Assembly: GCA_015183035.1 (NCBI GenBank) | Contig: JACZZP010000016.1 | Location: 620,001-684,000, forward strand | DNA from: Meloidogyne chitwoodi | Taxonomy: Eukaryota > Nematoda > Chromadorea > Rhabditida > Meloidogynidae | Reading direction: 5' to 3' | Length of the DNA: 64,000 nt | Shown: piece by piece, positions 44,063-56,611 of the stretch | Numbering within the stretch: position 1 is the stretch's first letter | Layout of the letters: the number at the start of each line of letters is the position of its first letter | Made by a program: the position numbers and the translations under genes | Notes under the pieces: model-generated | What the model saw: the letters and a program-made list of their open reading frames with translations, nothing else | Databases searched by the model: none | Told to the model about the DNA's origin: nothing

Positions 44063-45218
44063 TCAAAGAAGGGATTTTGAGATTGAAGAATATGGAAAAG
44101 AATGTTTCACAAATAATTTTTATAAAATTAAAAAATTTTATTCATTTTTTTGATTACTTTTGCTATACTTTATTTTTTAAATAAACACATTTTTTAATTT
44201 AAATTAAAATAGATTTCTGAAAACTATATTTCTTTTACAGCAAATAATTTTTCCTAATTCATATAACTAATTTTATTTTTAAATTTAATGAGTAAATTCA
44301 CTACTAAATAATCTTATAAAGAAAATTTAAATTTAAGGCCGAAACTTTTATAATTATATTATTTAATTTTTTAGCGGCATAAAATAAACAATTTTAAAAA
44401 ATTTTTCCAAAAAAGATTAAATAATGTTTGAATGGGAAAATTGCCTGTTATATTTATGTATGATCGTTGTTGCATTTTTATGATTTTTGATGTTAATATT
44501 TTGATTTCTATGTATAGTGTTTCAATGTCTAGGGATGGACTCCAATTTTTATTTAAAACAAAAAAGTTTTATGTAGCAATAATGATTAAAGATCGATCTT
44601 TTTGATCAAAGGAGTCTTCCTGCACCAGAGTAAAGGAAAAATTCTGAAAAATTCTTCATGTTTTAGCTATTTTCCCTTTTCTGATTTCATCAAGTATCAA
44701 ATTTTTTCCTTAAATACATTTTTTAAATTTCTTCATTTTAATATTCAAAATCTAGCCTCAAAACATTTTTGCTTTATAATTGTAAATTATTTATTTTATT
44801 TACCATCCAATCAATTCAGTCCTTCATAAATGTTCTTTATTTTTATAGCTCTTTTTTGGACATATCTTACCTTAATTATATTTATTTAATATACCTTACT
44901 CAACTAGAAAAATTAAAAGAAAAGTTGTTAATAAAATTTTTATAAATTTCCTTTAATTTTAAAAATATTTTAATAATTTAATTTTAAAATTTCTGATAAT
45001 TTTAAATTATCTTTTTTGATTATTTATTAAATAACTTCCAGATAGCCCTAGATATTGACCAAATAATTGGTTTTTCCTGTACCCAGAGTCTAGAATCAGG
45101 ATTTTTTGTTTTTTATTCTTTCTGGATTTTATTTTATATAAGTCCTCTCAGGTTAAATAATTTAAACCAAAAGCATATTTTAATTATTTAGAAATTATAA
45201 AATTAATTAATTATTTAA
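44063..45218. repeat. Spacer repeated upstream of MATH-BTB genes
   Basis: Non-coding. It contains the same blocks as 32220-32760 and 41500-42140 (ctttataattgtaaattatt, attggtttttcctgtaccca, gattttaaattatctttttt), so it belongs to the tandem duplication unit and precedes copy C as the others precede copies A and B. Confidence 0.75.
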
Positions 45219-46815
45219 ATGTTTTTCGACGTGTCTAGAAAGGTAATTTACAAATTTGTTAATCATTTAATTTGTCTAAAATTAGGTTGATATACTTACA
45301 TGTGAAATTGAATGGAAAATATATGATTTGAAAAAACATCAAAAATTTATGCCGCATGGCCAGTTTCTAACAAGTAAGTTTTGCCTTTTTTGATTTTTAA
45401 ACTGTAATTAAAAGGCAAGCAATTTTACAATCCAAAATGCCCTTCAGTTGTATGGGAAATGCGTGTATATCCAAATTGTGAGGAGATGTGTTCATATCCA
45501 CACAATATAAAATATAATAGAAATAATTATTTTTGTATGTTTAAATAATATTAAAGTACATACATATTTAATTAATTGTTTCTATTTCTAAACAGATATA
45601 GATGTTTCATTAATTCAAAAGAGAATGTCCGGCTCTTATGATACGCTAAAAGTGAGATATAATATTTATGCACTTGATGCTAATTGGAAACGTTTAAATA
45701 TTACGTTAGTTATAATATTTAAACATAACATTGTAGTACGAATTATTAAATTTAGAAGTAATGGTGTATGGAATTTTAAAAATCAAACTGAGACACTTAA
45801 AGATACAATTTCCATTCAACGAATAATTCATCCTGATGGTAAGAAAGTGAATTTAAATTAATTTTTTGATTTATTAAATATTAAATTATTTAAAGCGTTT
45901 TATAGGTTCTATATTGCTTTATTGTGACATTGAATTTATTCCTTATAATATAAAATGTGAAGAGAATATATTTGATGATTTTTCAAATAATATATCTCAA
46001 AAACACTTTAGCAATATGTATAAACAGGGAATAAATACTGATTGTGTTATTAAGGTAAACAATTTTTAAAATAATTTTTTTTAATAATTTTAAAGTATTT
46101 TAAATATATTTTATTTTTTAATTTTCCTAATAATATTTTTATAGATTGGCAATGAAAAAATAAATGCACATCGCTGTGTTTTGGCAAATAACAGTATAGT
46201 CTTCCAAAGAATGTTTGAACAAGAGAACATGACAGAAGTAAAAAATGTATAATTAAAATTTGTAAGAATTTATAATTTTAAATTTAGGGTGAAATTAATA
46301 TTATTGATTCTTCTCCTGAATGTTTTCGTCTAATGCTTGATTATTTTTATAATTGTGAAATTAATAAAAATAAATTAAAAAGACTTGTATATGATTTATT
46401 TGCTGTTGCTCATAAATATGAAGTTAAATCATTAATGGATAAATGTGAATATATGATAGCTTCTAGAAATGGTAAAATTTTTGATTGTATATAAATTTAA
46501 AATGATAATTTTTTAGACAAAACAAACTTTACAAAAAACGTGAATTATATATATCTTTATGACCTTCCAATACTTGAAGAGGTAATCATCACTTTTAAAA
46601 AAAAAATCATTTATTATAATAAAATTAATTTTCTAGGCTTGTATTAAATATATTGCTGAAAATAGAAAGACTTTTTTTAAAACAAATGAATGGAAAAATT
46701 TAAAAGAAAACTATAAGGATAAGGCAAATTATCTGCTTGAATCAGTTTTGGAACTTGGTAAGTTTTTTAACTAAATTTATTAAAATGTTAATTTTTTGAA
46801 TTTATAGAGTTCTGA
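45219..46815 (+). CDS. MATH-BTB protein, copy C (350 aa)
   Basis: Eleven exons: 45219-45242, 45286-45373, 45415-45534, 45596-45704, 45756-45838, 45906-46054, 46145-46246, 46288-46471, 46517-46581, 46637-46757 and 46808-46815 (1053 nt). MATH (CEIEWKIYDL, NPKCPSVVWEMRVYP, YCDIEFIPYN), BTB (TDCVIKIGNEKINAHRCVLA) and BACK-like tail (ACIKYIAENRKTF). It starts MFFDVSRK and ends EF. It is intact, with no insertions, so it serves as the reference structure for the cluster. Predicted Cullin-3 adaptor; substrates unknown. Confidence 0.92.
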
Positions 46816-47631
46816 TAAAAGAAGAGATTTGAAGATTATGGAAAAGAATGTTTTATAAATAATTTAATGATTTTTTAAATTAATTTTATTTATAAATATG
46901 TAAACACATTTTTAAATTTAAACTTAAATAAATTTTTGAAATTAGAAAACTTTTAATCATTTTTATTTTTTACAAAAAATAAAAATATTTTTTAATTTTT
47001 CACTAAAAATAACGTAAAAATCAATGGATCAAACTAATTTGGTTTTAAAAAATTTTATATTTTTACAAACCCGTCCAAATACTGAAAATCTGTTTCTTTT
47101 TTTAAAAAATATCTATTCAATTATGAGACCAAAAAAAATGACCGCAATTTTTCTTATAAAGAATTATTTTTAAAAAATAAAATAAATTTACGAAAATTTC
47201 AACATTACTGAGTCAGAATTATTATTGCAAAAATCAGAATTATCAAATTTTGTTTTTTCCAAAGTGATTCTTTTTCTTTTCTTTGCTAAAAAATAATCTT
47301 TAATAGGAAAATTGCGGACAAAACACAACTTTTTGATTTTTTAAAAGATTAAACAAAATTTTATAATTTATAACCTTGAATATTTTTATTTAAAAAAAAC
47401 TAAATGTATTTATAATTTTATGAAAATAGTAATTAAAAAAAAATTTAACAAAATAAAAAGAATTGGTTAATAAAATATTTTTAATCATTTTTCTTTGAAA
47501 TTTATATTCTTTTTAAAAATAACCAATTAAATATTGCATCGCCCTGGAAACTAAAATTAATTTTTTAAAATCATTTTTAAATTCAAAAAAATTTTTTTTT
47601 ACTTAAAATTTTTTATAATTGTTCAATAAAT
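46816..47631. other. Intergenic between convergent genes, no gene seen
   Basis: About 0.8 kb between the 3' ends of MATH-BTB copy C and the ubiquitin protease. AT-rich. A lone gcggaca word near 47325 may be a remnant of the Merlin family. Nothing else. Confidence 0.5.
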
Positions 47632-50600
47632 TTATTTTTTAGTTTTAGATAATTTTTTTTTCTTTGTTTGTTTTGTTGGTAAATTTTTATGTTGTTTCTT
47701 ACAGCTTTTATTCTCATCTTTTGAATAGTTTTTAATATATTTGTCCTTATATTCAGAATAATTATTAATAATATGTTCAGGAACATTTTGAGGAAACCAA
47801 GGAATATCAGAAGATTGTTGTTGTTTTTTATAAAAAAGCATATAAGAAGAAGAAGATTTATTAAGATTACTACTTCCCTTTAAAGGATCATAAATTTCTG
47901 AAACACTTGAATCATTAAAAAATCGCCATTTTTTATCAATAAAATTTTTGTTAGAAGCAGTATAATGACCTTAAAGAATTAATTTTAAAATTAATAAAAA
48001 TATTTATTTATTTTTTACCAGAACTAATTGTGCTTCCATGATGAAATATTACACCATTTAAATTATAAATCAAAGAATTATTATCTTTCTTATTCTGAAA
48101 TTTAATTAATTATTTAAATTATCTTATTAAAAACCTTGTAAACATAAGAACTTAAATTAAGATCTTCAATTGGTATTATAACATCTCTTTCATTCTTTTT
48201 TCTAAAGCCTTGGGACTAAAATAAAAAATTATAAATATGTACTATCTCTCTATTTTTACTAAAAAATACTTATAAAAAACCTTAATTCAAAGCTAGCTAA
48301 TTTATTAAAAAAACCAATTTTTTTATAATTTTAAAAATAAGTAAACTGCTATTTTTTTAATAATAAATAGTCGTCTAATTATTTTAAATATGTATGAAAA
48401 GCAAATTAAAAATTTTAAAAATAATTTTATATCAAATTACCGTATCAAAACGTTTAAGATAAAAAATGAGAATATCAGGCAATGAATCAAAACAAATTTG
48501 AATAGATCCAGATAATTCTCCACATTTTTGACATTTCCAATTTTCAATAGATTCTAAAGAAAAATTAATATTTTTTTTTTAAATGTGACTTACCAGATTT
48601 AACAAAATTATTAATTAATTCATTTAATTGAATTGGAGTATTCTTTGAATCATTATTTTTATTTAATAAATTATAATTATCATTTATAGTCTCTTTATGC
48701 GAATAAATTTCAAAATCTTTTTTTAAAGACAAATTCCATTGAACAATTATTCGAATAACATTTTCAATATTATATTCTCTATTTAAAATTTTAAAAATTA
48801 TTAAATAAAAAATGATTAATATCAAAATTAAAATTAAGGTAATCTAAATCAGAAAAAGCCGAAATCCATTAAATTACTTTGTTCGGATCAGAAAATAAAC
48901 ACATTTAATAAAATACTATATAAAACCGTTGGAATAATTAAAAATATTTTTTAGACTAAAATTCATTATAATTTTAATTATCTGTGATCTTAAACCGCTG
49001 AGATTTAAAATAAAATAAATACTACTTGAATAGTGTACATTCTTCTAGATCCATCTCATAGTAAGGACGGGGAAGAAGAAAAGTACCCTTTTCTATCAAA
49101 CAATAATAATTATTTGATTCTAAAGTTGCCACAAAAGGCATTCCAGACCTAAAAATTTTAAAAATAATATATAATTATTAAAAAATAAAATTTAATTTAC
49201 ATTTTTAAATCAGGATAAGTTCCAATAACAAAATTAACAACTGCTATTTTTAAATTATAAAGTTGTATAGATTGAGCAGGTATTTCAAAAAAAGTAAACT
49301 CATTAAATTGAATATTATTAAAAGTAATCTTTTCAACAGCTAAATCATCCCAAAGAAAATATGATTGGCCATTGGGCATAAATATAAAAGCAATAATCTT
49401 AAAATTAAATTAATTATATTTAATGTAAATTGTATTAGAATTTAATATAAACACAAACATTATTTGAAGAGATTTTAATTTCCCCCATTAATTGATCTTT
49501 TAAATTTTTAATAGTTAAAGAATTATTTGATATATTTAAATGAAAACGTGTAATTTTACGTGTTGGATGAATGGAAATAAAATTTATAATAATTTTACGA
49601 GGCCTGAAAAATTAATTTTAATTAATTAAAATATTATTTAAATAAATACTTTAACAATGGAACGCTAAGAGAAACAGAAAGACAAGGCTCAGGAAAAATA
49701 TCATTATAGCCACAATTTGGATTAATACATTTTATTTCATTACGTAATGTGCATCTAAAAATAATTAAATAAGTGTTAAAATATATTTAAAGTGCCCCGG
49801 TCCGTGTTGAATTTTTAATGTTAGCAATCATTAAATTCAATGTATTGAATTAGGGGTATTTTTTCCAAAACTTGAATTACCTAAACAAATCCAAAATTTC
49901 GTCATTATTACGAGTAGACTCAAAAGAAGTAGATTGATCATTAGATCTATAACGAAAAGTACTTGTTCCACTATTTACAATTTTATTTTTAATTATTGGA
50001 ATATCTTCTTGAAGTTTATTTAATAACCAAATCATGCATTCATATGAATCCTAATTGAATAAATATAATTTAAAAAAAATTTAATTTTAATTAACATGTT
50101 GTTGACCAAGAGAAAATACTTTATTCATTTTTCCAATCCCTCTAATAGTGGTTAGACAATAAGCATTAACATCTTTATTGTTAAACCAAAGATAACGAAT
50201 TGTATTAACAAATGAATTGAAGAGATTACGCTTTAAAATTTTATAATTTTTTAAATTTATATTTTTTTACCTCATAAGAATAAATAAATTCATTACAAAG
50301 AAAAAATTTAGCGAATTGATCACAACCTGCTAGACATTGCATAAGAGCATTAAAATAACAAGTATTCCCATGATTAGTAAGTCCTCAAAAATTTTAAACA
50401 AAAATTAAAAGGAAATTTAAATAAAAACCCTTTAAGCAAGGAATAATTTGTTTAAAATTTTTTTCTTCTTCAAAATTATTTTGATTAGAAGAACAAATTA
50501 GCTTGGATAAAGGTTCATCTTTTTCAAGAGCTTTAGGGTTATTATAAGAGAGAGAATAATATGACTTAAAACGATTGGAATCATCTGTTTTTGTTGGAGA

Positions 50601-51293
50601 TGAATATTTAAGAGAATTGGACGTTTCAAGATTTTTAACAGATATTTTTTCTATTGAATTATCAGTTAAAGAAGTCAATTTATGCTTTCCGTTTTGTTTA
50701 CTAAAATCATTATCAATTTCATTATAAACAAATGAAGAAGTTGTTAAATGAGAAGTTGCATCATAATCTAGAGGTAAATTAAGAAAATAAATTTAATTAT
50801 TTTTAAATGGTAGAAAGGTTTAAATTTTTAAATTCGAAAAGCCATTTTCCGTGAACCCTCAAAATTATGTAATTTTTAATTAAATTATTTAATTTTTACT
50901 TTTTTCATCAAATTAATAAAAAATATCAAAATTTTAACTTGAAGTTGTCTTAACGTCAGTAACATGATTTAAATTATCCGAACTATTATTAGAATTATTT
51001 AATAATTGGTTGTTGACATCGAAAGGTTTATCAGAATTAGCTAAAGCAAGCAACACCTGTCGCCTAGTTTCTCGGGAATGTTCCAAGCGTGAGATATATT
51101 CATTAGTATCAGAGACTTGACCTTTTGAAGAAGTTGGTTTAACGTCAGAAACATGATTTACATTATCCGAACTTTTAGAATTATTTGATGAATGGCTGTT
51201 GACATTGATAGATCGGTTAGAATTAGCAGCAACACGCGAAAATTCTTCCCAAGAATATTTAGAGCGTAAGGGCCATGAATTATTATCGGACAT
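47632..51293 (-). CDS. Ubiquitin-specific protease (USP/UCH family 2), 824 aa
   Basis: Fourteen exons: 51293-50939, 50767-50429, 50383-50271, 50230-50096, 50050-49881, 49754-49650, 49603-49459, 49397-49201, 49148-49026, 48778-48594, 48553-48441, 48215-48135, 48094-48019 and 47969-47632 (2475 nt, phases agree). The N-terminal 230 residues are low-complexity Ser/Asn-rich with an internal repeat (NVNHVSDVK and NLNHVTDVK). The catalytic core starts GLTNHGNTCYFNALMQCL (Cys240), includes zinc-binding CxxC pairs (NWKCQKCGE) and PDILIFYLKRF, and ends with the His box GHYTAS (His714), WRFFNDSSV and SSYMLFYK. The protein removes ubiquitin from substrates. The C-terminus is Lys-rich (KKKKLSKTKK), possibly nuclear. 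The exact USP subfamily is not assigned. Confidence 0.92.
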
Positions 51294-51829
51294 GATAATA
51301 AAATATAATTTTTAATCCTAAAATTTATTTAATAGAAATTTAAATGTAAAAATATATTTTTTATGAATTAGAATTATTTATATTTTTCTAATAAAATGAC
51401 ACTTTGAAAAAAGAATATTTTTTAAAGCAATTTTGCCCTAAACTTAACAAAATGAAAGGAATTAAAAAGAAAATAGGTTTGAATTTATTAACCTTTTTCT
51501 CTTTCTTATTATTTAAAAAATTATATTTTTTAAATAATCTAATAAAATAACTCCTTTAAATATTTTTTGAGGCAATTTTGCCATAAACTAATCAAAATGA
51601 GAAATTAAAAAGAAAATATTAGGTTAAATATTTGAATTTATTAACCTCTTTCCTTTCTCAAATAAATAATCTTTGATGTTTCAATACAGTATCTTTTTTG
51701 CAATTAAAATATCAAAACTTTATTTTTATGAATTTTATTTTTTATTTAAAATAACAATTAAATCAACAACAACAAAATTATTAACAATTTTCTTAAATAA
51801 TTAAATTAATTTATTTAAATATTATTCAT
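51294..51829. repeat. Intergenic with a ~125 bp tandem direct repeat
   Basis: 51370-51495 and 51525-51655 share caattttgcc.taaact, aatgagaaattaaaaagaaa-type and tttgaatttattaacct words. The repeat is degenerate and non-coding. The region upstream of 51293 is the presumed promoter of the protease. Confidence 0.6.
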
Positions 51830-53358
51830 CTATTTTTCATTTTTACATTCTTTTTCACATATAACAACTCCACAATTATTTTCACAATTTAATTCATTCC
51901 AACGTCCATTCCCTCGAATGGCTGTACAAGAATTATGACAGTTATTAGTACCTTCAGTATTATCAGGTAATAAATTGTTACTTTCTGACCAAGGCAAAGT
52001 TCCAGGCTTTTAAAAATAATTAAATTAAAATTAATTAAATTATAAATACCTGAATATTCATTCCAAAATCTGCATTACTTCCATCATCCCAAAAACCTTG
52101 TTTTGAACCCCCATGGGATGAGTGAAGTCCAATCCAAGAACAGGCAGAAAGATTTCCCCCTGCTTGACCTATAGCTAATCCTGAAGTTATTTGGTGTTCT
52201 CCTTGTGAGTGAATTGAAGCAATTTGTAATCCTTGTTTTTGGCAAATTGACAAGGCCTTGAAATATTTAAAAATTAAATAAAAAAATTTTTTAATAAATT
52301 CAATTTACCTGCCAATAATTTCCTGGAGAGGGAACAGGAAAAGCATGAAATGCCTTTTCACCTTCATATGGCCAACCATCCTTTCCACAAACTTAAATTA
52401 AATTTAAATAAATAAAATAATTAATATAAACTATTATTTTGATCATTTTTCCTATCACAGCTTTTTTTGCAAATAACACCACCAAGTTTTTGATGACAAG
52501 AAACATCATTCCATTTACCTATACCTGTTGGTGTTGCTAAATAGATTTCTGTACAATCCTCTGGGTAACCATCTAAAATAAAACTTTTTTTTTAATTTGT
52601 TTTTAAATTATTTGGCAAACGTCCAAGAGAATTATTTGTTCCAGAAGGGTCACAATCACCCCAAGGTTCAACATACATTCCACAGGTAACAATTCCTTCA
52701 TAACAGCCATAATCACAGGGAGTGCCATCTGACCATATTTGTACAACTTTAGAATTATAACTAAAATAAATAATAATTTTATAGAATTATTTTTAGAATT
52801 ATTAGGTATTTACAATGGATTAAATTGACTTCTATGAAATCCAATATATAATCCTCTTAGAATTCTGTCCAAAAGTTGATATGCTGAATTTATGTGAGGA
52901 ACTCTTTGAACACAAATTGAAGGATTATTTTGACATTGTTCTAATTGAGAAGATGCTAGACGTGCCACAAAAGCATTTTCTTCAGAATTGTGAATACTCA
53001 CTACTTCTGCGTTCATTGAACGACAAATACGTTCAGCCTTTTTTAAAAAAATATTTTTTTTAATTTAAATTTAATTAATTTTCTCTTTTACTTGAAAATA
53101 ATTAATTAAATCTTCAATAATAACTTTATATCCATATAAATGTCCATTATTATTATTATGTGTTGTCCAATCATTTGAACAATGATGACTCTCTTTATTA
53201 TGAAAATTATCTTCTTTATTTGAAAATAATTTTAAAGAATGCTCTGAAGATTTATCCTCCAATAAGATTGGAAATTTATTTTCTTTTTCTATTAAATTGG
53301 GTAAATGAAGGCATAAAATTGATTGGATAATTAAAAGAATTAATGAATAATAATACAT
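51830..53358 (-). CDS. Secreted protein with two C-type lectin-like domains (412 aa)
   Basis: Seven exons: 53358-53092, 53037-52814, 52760-52621, 52572-52432, 52391-52309, 52256-52050 and 52006-51830 (1239 nt, phases agree). It begins MYYYSLILLIIQSILCLHLP (signal peptide). The first lectin domain has AERICRSMNAEVVSIHNSEE, YIGFHRS and GKWNDVSCHQKLGGVICKK. The second has ALSICQKQGLQIASIHSQGE, SWIGLHSS and GRWNELNCENNCGVVICEK. The WND/WNE...C...ICEK endings are the conserved C-terminal lectin strands. No clear EPN/QPD calcium-sugar triplet is seen, so sugar binding is not certain. Nematode secreted C-type lectins act in immunity and, in parasites, at the host interface. No membrane anchor. Confidence 0.88.
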
Positions 53359-53887
53359 TTTTTTAGATTTAATTATTTTTAAATTATTAAATAATGTTTT
53401 TTGAATAAAATTATAAAAAATTAAGTTGTTTATATATTGCCAAATTTATGTAAAAATTAAAAAAAATTAGAGATTAAAAAAATATATTTGTTTTAAAAAT
53501 TGGGTTATAGATTAAATATCTGTCTATTTTTATTTTAAATTTTAGAACAAAAAAAGTTGCAATTTTTGTTGAGCTGTTTTTATTGGATTTATTTTTTTAT
53601 GTTCTCGATTAAAAATGTCCTAATAAAAATAAAAATATTATTTTCCCAATATTTGCATTAATATTTTGTGAAAAAAATTATTTATAATATTTAATTTAAT
53701 AAAATGTTTGTTTAAAATACTTATATTACATATAATAAAAAATAAATAATATTTTATTTTATTTAAAATTAAATTTCCAACAGCGCATTTTTTTAATTTA
53801 ATGATTATCCAGCAAAGGCTTGAAGACATTATAATTACTTAATTTAGAAAAAATATTTAATTAAATTTATTTAAAAATAAATTTATT
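53359..53887. other. Intergenic, no gene seen
   Basis: AT-rich spacer between two minus-strand genes. It includes the presumed promoter of the lectin gene. A 63-codon minus-strand frame at 53638-53829 has no support. Confidence 0.5.
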
Positions 53888-55303
53888 TTAATTACTAAAT
53901 ACAAATAAAATCAAAATAACAAAAATTAAAATAAAATTATTTAATAAATTTCTTTTGTTATAATTCTTACAAGGCTTTTTTATTATTTTTTTAATTGTTG
54001 TTTTACTAATTGTTTGAATTAATTTAGTAGGTTTTATTGTTGTATGAACTGTTTTTAAAATTTAATAAATTTATTTGTGTATAAATTATCATTTTTTCGA
54101 CTGATCTCAAATAAAATTTAAAAAAAATTATAAGGCTTAACATTTTAAATTAAAAAATCAGAAATATATGTATATTCTATTGAGGAATTAATTGTGCTAT
54201 ATGAGTAAAATTATTTTTTAAATATTTAAAAAGAATATTTTTTGTAATGTCAAGGCTTTTTTTGGATAAATAAAAATATTCTATTTAATTTTAAAAATTA
54301 AAAAAAAATTTATATTTTTCCATAAAAAAATAAATTTAATAATTAAAATATTTACCACTAGATTTATATTTATTAATTTTATTAGTTGAAAATATTTTTG
54401 TTGTTGTTTTTATCATTTTAGTAGTAGTAGTAGAAGGAATATATGGAGGAGGTACTACTACAATTTCTTCTGAAGATCTATTATTTTTTTCTTCATATTC
54501 AATTAAAAATTCATTAACATCTCTCTTTGCATTAGTTTGATATTCTACAATTGGGTTATCGTTACAATAATCTTTTCCACAAATTAAACAATTTTTACAA
54601 TGATACACCATTTTAATATTATCACATAAATTGTCATCACGAATTACTTTATTAATATTTGGAATTCTCTTTGATTCGTTAAAAAGGAAATGAATAAATT
54701 CTTCATGTACACAATCATAATCAACTAAAAATAAAATAAAAAAATTAATTTTTAAATAAAATTAGTAAAATATAGACAGTCAAAACTAATTTGCGAGATT
54801 CTGTATCTAGAATTATTGTTGAAATCGAAGCGGGGGCGAGATCCCGTGGGACCAATTTCGCAAAAATCCAGCATACCAAAAATGTCTAAAATCCAAAAAA
54901 GTACGTGATTGGGGAGCTAAATCTTGCAAAATCCCGTGTAGGATTCAATCAAAAATGGTCTCAAAAGTTTATTTACATTGGATAATAATAAAAAAATAAT
55001 TGAGTCAAAGGTAATATACATATTATACGTACATTTTTCATCTTCGCATTTATATAAAACATAACAATTTTCTAAATCTTTTTTTCCCGTTTTAGAACAG
55101 TCTATTTCATCAGATTCTATCTTATTGTTAAATCCAAGAATAGTATTATTTGGATAGTCACGTCCTTTTGCATAACATTTAATTCCTAAAGAGTTAAATT
55201 AAAAATTAATTATAAATATCTTAATTTATTTAAAATGTATAAATTTATTACCTTCAACAAAATTAATATTTAAAAGAATTAAATTTATTAAAATAATTAT
55301 CAT
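53888..55303 (-). CDS. GPI-anchored Ly6-like (three-finger) surface protein (244 aa)
   Basis: Four exons: 55303-55252, 55185-55033, 54724-54356 and 54048-53888 (735 nt). Signal peptide (MIIILINLILLNINFVEG). The Cys-rich ectodomain (IKCYAKG, IDCSKTG, CYVLYKCED, DYDCVHE, NLCDNIK, CKNCLICGKDYCNDN) has about ten cysteines in the Ly6/uPAR pattern ending C..N. A Thr-rich stalk (STTTTKMIKTTTK) and a hydrophobic end (FILIFVILILFVF) typical of a GPI signal follow. Such proteins sit on the outer cell surface and modulate receptors or channels. Intron 2 (55032-54725) holds an old repeat fragment (gaagcgggggcgagatcccg). The Ly6 assignment rests on cysteine pattern only. Confidence 0.75.
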
Positions 55304-56611
55304 TTTAAATTTTTTACTAATTATACAAAATAATATTAATTTTTATTTAATAAAATAATTTAATTAAAAATAGAGTGTAAATATTTTGTAGAGTGATTCA
55401 TTTATAATTTATTTATGGAAATAAATAAATTATATTTTTAAAATTATTTCATAAAAGCAAAAAAAATATTTATTTAGGTTGTTAACTAAATAATGAGCCC
55501 CCTTGAGAAAAATAAAATAAACATTTTTTAAAAATCAGCAAAATATTTTTATGATTCAAAATTGGTATCATTATAATCCTTATTGAATCCCAATTTTTTG
55601 ACAAAAGGTCAGAAACACAGAATTAAAATTTGGGGAAAAGAATCAAAATAATATTTTATCAGTTTTTGTGTATAACCATGTTTAATCTGATTTTAGTCCA
55701 CTTTAACTAAAAATAAAAATTAGATTTGAATATTTTTCTGATAGAGTAAAGTCTGATGAATATTTTGATATAAAAAGTTTTTATTCAAAAAAATTTTTTG
55801 AATTTTCACTGGTGTTAGAAAAGAAGGATCAATTTTTGCAATAATGCCAAAATGGTTTTTTGAGTAAAATAGGGGTAAAATCACTTTTTAAAAATTTATT
55901 TTTTGCATATTATGCATTAATTTAACAAATTATATTAATCTTAAAACAAATTAGAAATTAAATGTTTTGGACCTTTAGGCAGATTTTATTTTACACCTTT
56001 TTTTGTTTTAATAATTATTTTGTTTCTATTTTTTTTCCAATTAAAAAATCTTTCTAAAATTGTTTATATTCATTTAAAATTTTTACATAATTTTTTATAA
56101 TATTTTTAAAATTCTCGTGTAAATTGCAGAAATAATAATAAATAAATTTAAAATACAATTATTTACTAATTGTTATTATTATTTTTTTCGTTTATTTTCT
56201 TGTATTTGAATTAAAATAAAATAAAAATTAGGTAGTTATATTTATTTATAAATATTTTTTTCAAATAAATATTAGTACATTTATTTATTTAACAGAGCTT
56301 ATTCTGTCTAAATAAAATTTTTTTTAAATATTACTTAAAATACCTATAAACAATTTTTATTTTTAAAAAATTTTATCAGCTATTAATTTTAAAATAAATA
56401 TTTAACTGAATAAAATTAATTTATTCAGAAAATTCAGATTAAAATAAATAAAAACTATAAATTTAATTTAAGTTAGGTAAGTTAAAATGAAATAGGTAGT
56501 TATTTAATAAAATAGAACCTTTAAGGGTATTCTCATTTTTAATTGTTTATTTATTGTTAAAAAATTAAATTTTTTCAAATTTAATAAAAAAAATTAATTA
56601 AATATTTAAAA
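55304..56611. other. Intergenic between divergent genes, no gene seen
   Basis: 1.3 kb of AT-rich sequence containing the promoters of the Ly6-like gene (minus) and the first receptor gene (plus). No motif or repeat can be named. Confidence 0.5.
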
